This document shows, one piece after another, positions 31,889 through 43,075 of a stretch of 64,000 nt of DNA. This stretch comes from Eleginops maclovinus (taxonomy: Eukaryota; Chordata; Actinopteri; Perciformes; Eleginopidae): the NCBI RefSeq assembly GCF_036324505.1, contig NC_086361.1, positions 2,296,916 to 2,360,915 of the forward strand, read 5' to 3'. Numbering within the stretch: position 1 is the stretch's first letter; the number at the start of each line of letters is the position of its first letter. The translations under genes were made by a program, and so were the position numbers. Under the pieces are notes generated by a model. That model did not search any database, had not been told where the DNA came from, and saw only the letters and a list, made by a program, of their open reading frames with translations.

Positions 31889-32852
31889 TTCTCCATCCAT
31901 CTTCTCCAGCTCCAGGGTCGTGGAAGTAACTGTTCCAGCACAGAGCCCCAAACCTCTCTGTCCCTGGCCACATCAACCACTTCTGACTGGGGGATTCCAA
32001 GGCTCTCCCAGGCCAGCAAAGAGATATAATCCCTCCATCTGGTCTTAGGTCTACCTTCGCTCTCTTCCCAGCTGGACGTGTGTGGAACACCTCCCGAGGG
32101 AGGCGCCCAGGTGGCATCCTCACTAGGTGCCCGAACCACCTCAACTGGCTCCTTTCAACGTGAAGGAGCAGCGGTTCTACTCCAAGTTCCTCCCGGATGA
32201 CTGAACTTCTCACCTTATCCCTAAGGGAGATGCCAGTCACCCTGCGGAGAAATCCCATTTCGGCCGCTTGTATCCGCAATCTCGTTCTTTCGGTCATGAC
32301 CCATCCTTCATGACCATAGGTGAGGGTAGGAACGAAAATGGCCCGGTAGACAGAGAGCTTTGCCTTCTGGCTCAGCTCTCTTTTCAGGGACTGCTGTACC
32401 ATTCCAGCTGCTCCGATTCTCCGACCCATCTCACGCTCCATTGTTCCCTCACTCGAGAACAAGACCCCGAGATACTTGAACTCATTCACTTGGGGTAAGG
32501 CCTCATTCCCTACCTGGAGTGGACAGTCCACCGGTTTCCTGCTGAGAACCATGGCCTCAGATTTGGAGGTGCTGATCCTCATCCCAGCCGCTTCACACTC
32601 GGCCGCGAACCGATCCAGTGAGTGCTGAAGGTCACAGACTGATGAAGCTATTAGGACCACATCATCTGCAAAAAGCAGAGGTGCAATCCTTAGCCCACCG
32701 AACTGCAGACCCCCTCCCCCATGACTACACCTCGAAATCCTGTCCATGAATATCACAAACAGGATTGGTGACTAAGTGCAGCCCTGGCGGAGGCCAACCC
32801 TCACCGGAAATCGGTCCGAAGTGCTACCGAGGACACAGACACAGCTTTCGGT
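31889..32852 (-). mobile_element. Rex3/RTE-like LINE, 5'-truncated, inserted in the tRNA array
   Basis: The minus-strand open frame encodes the C-terminal half of a reverse transcriptase. It includes the FADDVV catalytic block and the downstream HEGWVMTERTR, RSQLRWFGHLVRMP and TRWRDYISLL regions, the last partly in a second frame (31885-32139), so it is frameshifted. The 3' end on the minus strand ends with GATGGATGG-type repeats. TAATT flanks both ends (left in GACTTAATT, right in GGTAATTTACA), a probable target-site duplication inside array spacer. Nearly the same protein occurs at 59381-61272. Confidence 0.85.
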
Positions 32853-34375
32853 AATTTACATTCTCACTGCACCAAAAGCAAAATATGTTCTTCATGAGCT
32901 CCACAGTCTATTTCTGGCCTTTATGAGCTATGCATTTGATCAAACCTTTTTGTAACTAGAATCACTGCATCCACATCTCTTTAAAGTTCTTAAGGCCCCA
33001 TTAATTAGCACACCTTCTTTTAAAGAGGGTAGTTATCTAATCATCACTCAATGTTCTCTGTTAATATGTGGAGTGATGAGGCCCTAGGCCAGGCGCCAAA
33101 CTCAAACTATATACTGCTTCTAATAAACATATCAAAAAGACACCTGAGTTTTCTGTCTGAAATACAATAATGATGTACTGGAGGTCAGCAAAAAGTATTG
33201 CCCTGGGGAATCAAACAGAGATTGTTGGAAGAAAGTAAAACTCATATCTCTGTCATGACTGATACTGCGCTAACCTTGCATTTGTTCTGTTGTTTTCACA
33301 CTAATGGACCCATGACCGCTGATGTCGGCTGAACCTCTGCTTATGACATACGTAATGGTGAGTAACATAACATCTGAACTATACTGAGAGAACTAGGATG
33401 TGAGAGTAATGTTAGACACCAATCTTTTTTTCTGAACTGTAATTAATATTCAATTTAAATCCTTTCAGAATTCTGCCATGCATTTTCTTATAACGTCGTA
33501 ATTTCCGGCAATTTTTCTTAAAAATTAAACCTAAGATTGTGCATACATAACCTTTTATGGTGCTTGTTGGAGCTATATATTGCCTTATAATATTTAATCA
33601 TTTATTTACTTGCTGTTTTTGTTTATAATGAATATATTAGTATTATTATTATTATTTTGTATTGTTATTTGAGTGAGTTAAATTTGTTTCTATGCTTTTA
33701 TTTTGACGGCATGTTTGGGGCACTGGGTGATTAGGACACCTGGTGTAATTGTATATATTGGAGACAAGTGGTGGTAGGAGTATAGCACCATTGGGCACAT
33801 CATTTTTTACCAGTCGGATTCAAGCTAGCAGGAGAGCCATAGGAAAGACTCAAGAAAAGGAATGATTGGAAACTGTTCTTTGTTGATACCGGATCATGCA
33901 AGTAAACGCAAACGGTGACTTGCCTGGACTGGATCATTTTACCAGCGTAAGATTTGCGCAGCGGCATTTTACTTTTAATTTAGTTATCTGTTTTACCGTA
34001 ATATGATTTAGGCGGCTACAGTGCTAATCAACTGACATTTAGTTCAATTCTTTATTGCAAAAGTAATATTCTTTATACATTTACAAACATTTCACTTGGA
34101 TTGTACACACATTTGTTATTTTTTCTTTGTCTCTATATGCAATCAAAGCAGCAGTAAAGTGGATGTGCCCACTCACCACAGCTCCATTTTGTGTACATTT
34201 GGAAGCTGTGTGATGCTGTTTTTGGAGAATACATGGTGACAGAGGGTTCTAGGTGCATGGCAATGCTGAGATAGAGCTGCACAGCTATGTTGGAATTATT
34301 GTTCATATTATATACTTAGTGTAACTAAAAGAGGACATAATTAAGCTCATTGTCAGCTTGATATTTGTATTTAGT
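32853..34375. other. End of array spacer, then unassigned non-coding sequence
   Basis: 32853-33015 continues the tRNA-array spacer (CTGCACCAAAAGCAAAAT to GGCCCCATTAA). From there on I see no gene. An (ATT)n-like run lies near 33638-33660. Confidence 0.5.
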
Positions 34376-34460
34376 GCTTCTACTCTGACATGTCTCCATG
34401 CTTTAATGTTCAAAAAGCTCTTTATTTTTCACATAGTGCCTGTGCTGCAGCCTATATAAC
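34376..34460. mobile_element. Partial MITE-family copy, reverse orientation
   Basis: GACATGTCTCCATGCTTTAA and AAAAGCTCTTTAT match the reverse complement of 17020-17075 in the copy at 16660-17128. Confidence 0.55.
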
Positions 34461-34726
34461 ACACTGCAAGAAAAGGAAAACCCCAAAAGGCTTAATAGGG
34501 TATCTTTTATCTGCATACACTTTCATTTCATGTAGTTTGCATTACACCTTACATGCACTAAGTGCGAGGTCAAAATGTTAAGTATTATGGAAAGGTAGCA
34601 GGTGGGTGTTGACCACTTTACTTAGAACAATACACTGAAACAAATACCAACCTTGTGATAAAAATACATATTTTTTGTTGAGACATGAGGATTCAACGTG
34701 TTTTGAGTGTTCAGGATGCACTACAG
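34461..34726. other. Short non-coding stretch
   Basis: No feature recognised before the hAT-like element. Its last eight bases (34719-34726, CACTACAG) are the left target site. Confidence 0.3.
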
Positions 34727-35276
34727 CAGGGATGTCCAAACTACGGCCCAGGGGCCAACTGCGGCCGGTTGTCCATTTTGAATCGGCCGTCAGAAAATTC
34801 TTAAAGTATAATGGAATATGGCCCACACCTGAAACTGGTGCTTGTCTTATATTGTACTCCTTAAATATATATGTAACATATATTAAACAGTAGTATTCAT
34901 GTGTTAATAAACCTAATCTTCAAATAAATTCAGTCAATTAAAGTTGGAAACATTTTATAACAAATCTTAGTTAATAGAAAAAGCCCTAAAACATATTTAC
35001 ATAACCATCTTGAAATATAGCCTTCATCTTTTGCCTTATTATCAGCACTCTGAGGCTTCTGTTTTAAAGAAGGACCTGCCAACAGAATAAATGAAATGTA
35101 CAGAGAGCTGTGGTGTAGGCTGATTTTTCTTAAAGCATTTTCAATTATCAGGAATATTTAGCTACATTTGATTGATTTTGCTAACTTATGACTTAACTTA
35201 TGAGGCCTCGAGGGGCCGAGCCATTCGGATGTTTTTCTGCATGTGGCCCTCAGTGAAAAAAGTTTGGACACCCCTG
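34727..35276. mobile_element. hAT-like non-autonomous transposon
   Basis: Begins CAGGGATGTCCAAACTACGG and ends AGTTTGGACACCCCTG, inverted copies of one another, as in hAT elements with CAGGGGTGTCCAAACT ends. Flanking 8-mers CACTACAG and CTTTACAG agree at six of eight positions, compatible with an aged 8-bp target duplication. No transposase frame. Confidence 0.8.
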
Positions 35277-35429
35277 CTTTACAGTTTGGTGTGTTTAATT
35301 GAGTTCAAAGTTCTTGTTGAATTTATAACAATAACTATGGAGTGTTAACACAAAGGAAAGTTTTACAAGCAGAACAGAAATCTTCTCTTTTGCAGCTTAG
35401 CCACATTACCAGTAATGCCATGTTGTACA

Positions 35430-35710
35430 TCAGTGTTGTCTTAACTACGGCCTGTTGCCCATTTTTATTAGGCCCTCAGTAAATTCAAAAAGTACAATGG
35501 AATATGGCCCACATCTGAAACCTGTGCTTTTCTTATATTGTACTTCTTAAATATATACAGATATTACACGGAAGTATTCATGTGTTCACTTTTCAATCAA
35601 AGTTGAAAACATTTTCTAAAAAATCTTAGTTGATTTAAAAAATAAAAAACAATAACTTATTTACATAGAAAGCTTGAAATATACCCTTCATATTTCCTTT
35701 GCTAGCCAAG
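35430..35710. mobile_element. Partial second copy of the same hAT-like family
   Basis: ACAATGGAATATGGCCCACA, TCTTATATTGTAC and AAAGTTGAAAACATTTT match the interior of the element at 34727-35276. The left end is worn and the right end missing. Confidence 0.6.
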
Positions 35711-36024
35711 AGTGTGTGTAAGTGTAAGTCACCCTGAGCAGGTGGCACTAATGCATCTCCTGATAACGGTTCACAAAACAGCTAACATTTGTCAGGAAAC
35801 TAAGAAGAACCACACCTCTGTAACTAGTTGCCATGATAAACATTAAGCAGCATAGCTGATACTAGTTCAGGTACCCAGGAGATCAGGTTTCTGATCACAT
35901 TTTTACAGGTAATCGATAATTCAAGCAGAATACATCTTCAATTCATTTTGGTTAGTTTGCAGAGGAGGATTTTACAAACAATGAATTAATAAATGATGAT
36001 GCAAAGTTTGTAAATAAACAACCC

Positions 36025-36105
36025 AACTATTAGAGCCGTTTTTGTGTTGATTATAAATTAGAAAATACTTAATTTATAATCAACACAAAAACGGCTCTAA
36101 TAGTT
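36025..36105. repeat. Perfect inverted repeat with 36-bp arms
   Basis: The left arm 36025-36060 (starting AACTATTAGAGCC) and the right arm 36070-36105 (ending GGCTCTAATAGTT) are perfect reverse complements, separated by nine bases (GAAAATACT). The transcript of either strand would form a 36-bp hairpin. It lies 117 bp before the pogo-like transposase start. Confidence 0.95.
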
Positions 36106-36222
36106 TAGGTTTAATAGTTTAATTTAGGTCTTAATATATTCTTTTGATTTATGAATTTGTATTAAATTAAATATTCAGAGAATACTTTGGACTTATTGTG
36201 ACCGATCAGCTGTTGTATAGCT

Positions 36223-36510
36223 ATGCCACGAGACAGGAAAAGGACAACAGATACCTACCTATTCTGTCCTTAGCTGCTGGTGTAGTGGGCAATGAAGGCA
36301 GGACAGTGAGGTCTGTGGCAAAACAGTATTCAATTTGCCACACAACCCTCCACCGCTTTATTAAAAAAGAGACAGAGGCTAGGTCCAGGAGAGGAGATGA
36401 GGACAGGTTACTGGACTCCAAGGAGGGTCTTCTCAGCCCAACAGGAAGATAGCCTGGCAGAATACCTAAAAAGAGCAACTGATCTGTTCTATGGTCTCAG
36501 CACCAAAGAG
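36223..36510 (+). pseudogene. Pogo-like transposase exon 1 (DNA-binding part)
   Basis: Carries the N-terminal helix-turn-helix segment. The reading shifts frame after about residue 12 and again after DEDRL/GYWTPRRVF, so three frames are needed to follow it. Confidence 0.75.
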
Positions 36511-36581
36511 GTAAGCATGAGGAAGATATCAACGCGGAGTGTAGGACTACAGGGAGGGCTAGTAGGGAGAATTATATAAGA

Positions 36582-38450
36582 ACATTTATTTATTTATCGT
36601 TTATTTGGTAGGGACAAATACAATATACATTGACAGACTGAAAACAGCTATCCGATGCAAGTATCATGTTTATAGTGAATACTAGTTTGCAACACTCGTC
36701 CCTAGAAGGGCTTTTATGGAACTAGGACATTACAACAGTGAGGTAAAATAGATCTAAACAGAATACAGCAAGATACAATAATACAAACGTTAAATAGACA
36801 TGGGTACATGTTTGTTGTTGGACTAACCAGGATTTGGTAGCTCTATCAAAAGTGGTGAAGTTAGCAGCAGATTTCAAGTGATCAGGTAGCAAGTTCCAGG
36901 ACTTTGTTCCTTTCACAGAAAAAGCTGTCTGAGCAAAAGATGTTTTGCAGAACTGGACCTTACAGTTGCCACCAGAAGCTGCTCTGGTGGATCTGCCGCA
37001 GCTCTGTAATCTCTGGATGTATTTGCAGAGAGACTGAGGAGCAAGTCCATTTACATATTTAAACACAAGCTTTACATAATGAAAGTCAATAAAATTAGCA
37101 AAACTTAAAATCTTGTATTTCCTTAAAATGTGGCAATTATGATGCCTTATTTGCTTTTTGTCCAAGGTTTTCAAGGCCCGATTGTAAAGACTCTCTATGG
37201 ATTTAATTACAGACTGGTTGACCTGGGACCAAGCTCCAAACCATAAGACAGATGTGAAAAAATCATTGAATTAAGAAAGATAAAGGCACAGTCAGATGTC
37301 AAGCAATGTCTTATCATCTTAAAACAGCTAAGGTTAGCCTTGATGGTTTTGCAAATCTTTTTTGCATGACTTTAAAAATGTAACTGAGAATCTAAAATGA
37401 TCCCTAAATACTTCACATCTGACTCTTGTTCAATGGGCTCACCTTTTATTCTGACGTTCAGGGATTCTGTTGCAGGTAGCTTTTTGATGGAAAAACAGAT
37501 GGACTTTGTTTTCTTAGTGTTTAGTGTCAAGCAGGAGGCATCAAGCCAAGCTGGAACCTTTTCTAAGTGTTTGGTCAGCTTATCTGCAACAGCATCACAA
37601 GTTTTGCCAGATACATGGACGAATGTGTCGTCAGCATACATCTGAAGACCTATACTAGGGCATACTACTGGAAGGTCATTAATATACAGACTGAAAAAGA
37701 TAGGACCCAAGATAGTTCCTTGGGGGATTCCAGTTACAATTTTGTTAAAAACCGACTTGATGTTGTTGATCACAACACACTGTTCACGACCCTTTAAATA
37801 AGAATCAAACCCTGCCAGTGAGAGTTTAGAGAGATTGTACATTGAAAGTTTTGAAATTAAGATGTTGTGATTTAAATGCCTTTTTTAAATCCAGGAACAC
37901 TGCACCCACTACATTTCCTTTATCGAGTGACTGTTTAATGTTTTCTAATTGTAGACAAGTCGCTGACTCTTTGGAATGGTTGTGTCTGAAACCGAACTGT
38001 AGAGGGTGCAAACAATGGTTTGTCTCCAAGTAATTTAGCAGTTGCTCTGAGACAACCTTCTCCAACACTTTAGACAGGACTGGAAGAAGACTTATTAGTC
38101 TGTAGTTGCTAATCTCTTCAGCATCCCCGGATTTTAAAATAGGCGTTACCAAGGCGTTTTTCCATCCATCTGGGAATTGACCAGTCTTGATGGAAACGTT
38201 AATAAGATGTGTAAGGGGCGGAACCACAACGCTACTGTATTTTTTTAGGAATACGGTATCTAGGTTATATATATCCTTAGAGAAAGTGGTGTTTAAGTCG
38301 TTAATAGCTTTCAGGACCACTCATTGGTTAACTTCCCTGATAGCAAATGAGTTGACATCTTCATCAGAAGTTTCAACATTCCTATTAGCATTAGTAGGAG
38401 GGAAGTTCATGGCAAGATCTTTAACAGATATGAGACCATGAAATAATAAG
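36582..38450 (-). mobile_element. Jockey-type non-LTR LINE, 5'-truncated
   Basis: Minus-strand frames at 37826-38320, 37372-37842 and 36722-37174 give, in order, reverse-transcriptase segments with NYRLISLLPVLSKVLEK, GIPQGTILGPIFFSLY and the catalytic YADD, then the C-terminal region (KYIQRLQSCGRSTRAA, KSWNLLPDHLKS). Frameshifts separate them. The 3' end on the minus strand finishes in an AAATAAATAAAT-type tail at about 36582-36600. The element sits inside the pogo-like gene's intron, in the opposite orientation. I place it in the jockey-like group by the reverse transcriptase only. Confidence 0.8.
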
Positions 38451-38616
38451 ATAAGAGAAATTAACAGAATAAATTGAACTCTACCTTTCTACCTCTATTT
38501 TCATTTACCAACCATTTCGCAGGTTCATCGATTGGCCTTCCAAAGTGCTCCTACCCTGAAACCTGGAATGAGTGCTCTCTGGCTGGCCGGGATTAGTTCA
38601 TGGGGTTCATGAAAAA
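37164..38616. repeat. Direct tandem duplication, copy 1
   Basis: A ~1,453-bp unit running from inside the LINE (AAGGTTTTCAAGGCCC) through its 5' end to the start of pogo exon 2 (GGGGTTCATGAAAAA). It is followed immediately by copy 2. I noticed about ten differences between the copies, so they are roughly 99% identical. Confidence 0.9.
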
Positions 38617-40070
38617 AAGGTTTTCAAGGCCCGATTGTAAAGACTCTCTATGGATTTAATTACAGACTGGTTGGCCTGGGACCAAGCTGCCAAACCATAA
38701 GACAGATGTGAAAAAATCATTGAATTAAGAAAGATAAAGGCACAGTCAGATGTCAAGCAATGTCTTATCATCTTAAAACAGCTAAGGTTAGCCTTGATGG
38801 TTTTGTAAATCTTTTTTGCATGACTTTTAAAATGTAACTGAGAATCTAAAATGATCCCTAAATACTTCACATCTGACACTTGTTCAATGGGCTCACCTTT
38901 TATTCTGACGTTCAGGGATTCTGTTGCAGGTAGCTTTTTGATGGAAAAACAGATGGACTTTGTTTTCTTAGTGTTTAGTGTCAAGCAGGAGGCATCAAGC
39001 CAAGCTGGAACCTTTTCTAAGTGTTTGGTCAGCTTATCTGCAACAGCATCACAAGTTTTGCCAGATACATGGACGAATGTGTCGTCAGCATACATCTGAA
39101 GACCTATACTAGGGCATACTACTGGAAGGTCGTTAATATACAGACTGAAAAAGATAGGACCCAAGATAGTTCCTTGGGGGATTCCAGTTACAATTTTGTT
39201 AAAAACCGACTTGATGTTGTTGATCACAACACACTGTTCACGACCCTTTAAATAAGAATCAAACCCTGCCAGTGAGAGTTTAGAGAGATTGTACATTGAA
39301 AGTTTTGAAATTAAGATGTTGTGATTTAAATGCCTTTTTTAAATCCAGGAACACTGCACCCACTACATTTCCTTTATCGAGTGACTGTTTAATGTTTTCT
39401 AATTGTAGACAAGTCGCTGACTCTGTGGAATGGTTGTGTCTGAAACCGAACTGTAGAGGGTGCAAACAATGGTTTGTCTCCAAGTAATTTAGCAGTTGTT
39501 CTGAGACAACCTTCTCCTACACTTTAGACAGGACTGGAAGAAGACTTATTGGTCTGTAGTTGCTAATCTCTTCAGCATCCCCGGATTTTAAAATAGGCGT
39601 TACCAAGGCGTTTTTCCATCCATCTGGGAATTGACCAGTCTTGATGGAAACGTTAATAAGATGTGTAAGGGGCGGAACCACAACGCTACTGTATTTTTTT
39701 AGGAATACAGTATCTAGGTTATATATATCCTTAGAGAAAGTGGTGTTTAAGTCGTTAATAGCTTTCAGGACCACTCATTGGTTAACTTCCCTGATAGCAA
39801 ATGAGTTGACATCTTCATCAGAAGTTTCAACATTCCTATTAGCATTATTAGGAGGGAAGTTCATGGCAAGATCTTTAACAGATATGAGACCATGAAATAA
39901 TAAGATAAGAGAAATTAACAGAATAAATTGAACTCTACCTTTCTACCTCTATTTTCATTTACCAACCATTTCGCAGGTTCATCGATTGGCCTTCCAAAGT
40001 GCTCCTACCCTGAAACCTGGAATGAGTGCTCTCTGGCTGGCCGGGATTAGTTCATGGGGTTCATGAAAAA
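38617..40070. repeat. Direct tandem duplication, copy 2
   Basis: Repeats copy 1 at an offset of 1,453-1,454 bp. It carries a longer uninterrupted reverse-transcriptase frame (38607-39296, 229 residues, minus strand) because the frameshift near 37380 in copy 1 is absent here. The junction has AAGG-type microhomology next to an A run. Confidence 0.9.
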
Positions 40071-41475
40071 AAAAAATGACAATGTGTCCTTGTTTTATGA
40101 TAATCTTGCCAATGTGCTTGACAAACACAAATTTAAAGGGAAGGATATATGGAATATGGATGAGACAGGGGTCACAACTGTCCAAGAACCAGAAAATGTT
40201 GTTGCCGGGCGCGGCGTCAGACACGTGGGGGCAGTAACCTCTGGAGAGAGAGGAACACTGGTAACAGTTGCATGTGCAGGCAATGCATTAGGGAATATGA
40301 TTCCCTAATGCATTGCCATATATTGCCCATGTTCATATTCCCACGGGTTCACTTCAAGGACCATTTCATCCTTTGATGGCCCACCTGGATGCATTGGAGC
40401 TGCTAATAAATCAGGGTGGATGTTGGAGGACCATTTCCTTCAGTTCCTTAAACATTTCCACCACCACACGAGGACACTCACTGCATGCCAAAGTCCTCTT
40501 GATCCTTGATAATCATTCCTTGTGTCTTTCTGTAAGCGGAATAGACTTCTGCAGAGAAAATGGGATTGTCCTGCTATTCTTTCCCAGCCCATTGCTCCCA
40601 CAAATTACAGCCACTGGATCGCACCGTTTATGGCCCCCTAAAACTTCATGTCAACACATACCTGAATGAGAAGCCACCCAGACCTGACGATGTCCATCTA
40701 CGACATTCTTGGAATTGTTAGGTTGGCCTTCCCATTGGCTAGAACACCAGTCAATGTGCAGAATGGCTTTAGCAGCACTGGAATTTGGCCTTATAACTGG
40801 GATAAATTCAAAGACAGTGACTTTGCACCATCTTTGGTGACAGACCGGCCTCCACCAACAGTTCTTCCAGAGCAAGCTGAGACATCTGCTCCTTTGGAGG
40901 TTTCTCCAGTAGGCCAACATGCTGATACTTGTGCCTCTTCTCCAGTTCCTCCAGTGCATGCTGGGGGTTCTGTTTCTTCTGCAGTTCTTCCAGTGCAAGC
41001 TGTGACTTCTGCTTTTTCTACAGTTCGTCCAGCGCAAGAGTTCTCACCTGAGACTGTTAGACCTCACCCCAGAGCAGGACCACAGAAGATGACAAAAGCG
41101 AACGGTTGGAGAAAATGCAAATTGGCCATCTTGACAGACACCCCCAAAAAGGAGGCATTGGAGAAGGAGAAAGCAAAAGTTAAGAGAAAGCCAGCAACGG
41201 TAAAGAGAAAATTGACAAAGAACACACTGGACACAAGACAACAAACCAAGGTACGCCTAAAGAAAACCGAGAAGAAAAAGCATACAGAGAAGGACAGTGA
41301 CTCTGAGAAAGAAGAAGATGTTTGCATTGTCTGTTTGGAGAGCTACTCCAGACCGAGAGAGGTGTGGCTGCAATGTTAGCAGTGCAAGGCATGGGCTCAT
41401 GAAACCTGCACTGATGGTGGCTCCATTTACATTTGCCACAATTGTGTCGGATTGGGAATTGTGAATACTTGATGC
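39977..41475 (+). pseudogene. Pogo-like transposase exon 2 (catalytic core and zinc finger)
   Basis: Frames 40054-40308, 40313-40669 and 40666-41379 together cover the DDE core and the C-terminal tail. A perfect inverted duplication at 40279-40317 interrupts the core. The Lys-rich tail (KREKAKVKRK-like) and CxxC...HxxC...CxxC finger are typical of this family's C-terminus. A decayed duplicate of the exon's first ~90 bases also lies at 38523-38616. Confidence 0.78.
40279..40317. repeat. Perfect 18-bp inverted repeat inside the transposase
   Basis: GGCAATGCATTAGGGAAT (40279-40296) is followed by ATG and then its exact reverse complement (40300-40317). The right arm is extra sequence compared with the expected continuation of the transposase reading. 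Confidence 0.95.
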
Positions 41476-42879
41476 TTTACTTAAAATAATCAGTTTGTGT
41501 GCTTTTGGTGGTGTTAGGAAATTGTTACTGCTTGTTAATAAAGTTGTAAACTTCAATATTTTGCCTTTTAAATGTTTTATTAAGTCAATGATAAATAATA
41601 GATGTGACAAATGAGTGATCCAATGATCCCTTATTTTAAATTTGAAATAATCCTATAGAAATCAGTTTGTAGGCTTTTGACAAAGGTGTTACATACACAA
41701 CGGTTAGGCCTATTCTTGCATGGTTGTGAACTTGTTTTTTATTTTAATAAATTAACTCTGGTCTCAAATAAACAAAAAATAGCTGAAGTTTTATTACATC
41801 TAAATTACTGTTGCAACATTTTTCAGGGTCCATTTATAGTACATCCATATTATCATATGTACACATGTTGGAGCAGTTTGTGCAGGTAGGTGACATATAT
41901 GGGTTTAATATATGTATTTTTTTGTCTTTCTAATACAAACAGTCGCTGAGAAACTGAAGGAAATGTAAAAAGTGTTGCAACCGCCCCCACTCTCCCCTAC
42001 TGAAAAAACAGAACAGAAAATATAGGATACACTGCAGCCTAGTCTGATTTTTAAAAGCAATTTGCTGAAATACAAAGAGCCGACACCTGGCTATTGAAAT
42101 ATGTTCTTTATCAAACCACTGAATTGCCTTTTATATCTATTTAATTTATTGTCATTATTGTTGTCATGAGGGACAGTTGCAACACCATGTGGGGACAGTT
42201 GCAACATTACACAGATCGTTTTTGTTTATTTGTTTGTTTAATTTTACGGAAGAAGTGATTCAATCAGCCAAAGGAAGGCTAAGAAATCAGCGGCTGCCGA
42301 GTTTTATTTGGATGGCTTTAACGTGTATGTCAAGAAGCAGAGCAGAGCCCTGTTCATGTGTCTAAAATATCCTACACAAATGAGCCATGACAGCAACATT
42401 ATTTAATTCCATTATCCACTGCTCCAAAATAAAATGCTTGTTATTGTGCTTTTATATTGATTCAATTGTAACATTTGTATAGATTTTAAAATATGTAGTT
42501 ATTTAAAGTGCTCCACCCTGTCTATGTTAACTTCAGCAGTCTCTGCAGCCGTCAGTGTGTCCAGCAGGCGGCGGCAGAGAGCAGAAAAGGATGAACAGGT
42601 GGCCTCAGACTCAGGGTGGATTATCATCAGCAAATGTCTGCATGCTGATCCAATATTGAGAGGAGAGAGTAGAGCAGAGTATTTACTCACATTCAGCCCG
42701 CAGGCAGATGTAGAGACAATCTCAATGGTGATGGAGACATCCATCAGATGAGGATAGGGTGCCGTCTTTATCCACATTTTAAAGTAGGGACATCAAATAT
42801 ATGTTTTGATTTTCAGTATTACAAATGCATGTTTTAAGCATGCATCTCTTACTATGATGGAAAAGGATATTAGTGGACG
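41476..42879. other. Non-coding stretch after the transposase
   Basis: AATAAA-like signals occur near 41538, probably the 3' end of the transposon transcript. Complementary ~75- and ~92-residue frames at 42499-42777 are unrecognised and lie on opposite strands of the same DNA. Confidence 0.3.
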
Positions 42880-43075
42880 ATGATACATCCAGATGTTCAG
42901 CCTCCTCAATGACATTCAGTACATCAGCATGATGCTGTCACCTAATTCTGTACTGAGTCCCCCAGACTCAGGGACAGTTTTATCCCACGGGCCATGAGAC
43001 TACTGAGTGCCTGAGCTTGCAAAAACATTTTTGTTGTTGTTGTTGTTGTTGTTTTGTTTTACGTCTTGTAATTGC
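42880..43075 (+). mobile_element. LINE 3'-end fragment
   Basis: CCCAGACTCAGGGACAGTTT and ATCCCACGGGCCATGAGACT read as RDSFIPRAMRLLS, a C-terminal sequence typical of fish LINE ORF2. It is followed by a (TTG)n-like tract (43031-43055). Confidence 0.45.

Larger units (their letters stand above)
36223..41475 (+). pseudogene. Pogo-like DDE transposase gene, broken, with an intron holding a LINE
   Basis: The start is probably ATG 36223 (MPRDRKR...). A pipsqueak-type helix-turn-helix (VRSVAKQYSICHTTLHRFIKK region) follows after a frameshift, then QQEDSLAEYLKRA and GLSTKE. A donor GAG|GTAAGC at 36510/36511 and acceptors CATTTCGCAG|GTT at 38522 and 39976 suggest a genuine intron, now filled by a duplicated LINE. 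The second exon gives ETWNECSLAGRD, a stop where Trp is expected, then the catalytic-core part IWNMDETGVTT (first catalytic D), VLLILDNHS (second D region), frameshifts, and a basic tail. It ends with a Cys/His zinc-finger (CIVCLESY, then CKAWAHETC and CHNC) interrupted by TAG at 41377. Several stops and frameshifts make it inactive. Confidence 0.8.

Noticed and set aside
37397..39895. Plus-strand frames of 60-84 residues, repeated twice
   Set aside because: They are antisense shadows of the duplicated LINE reverse transcriptase.
40651..41037. 128-residue minus-strand frame rich in Arg, Ser and Trp
   Set aside because: Antisense to the repetitive Pro/Val/Ser tail of the pogo-like transposase.
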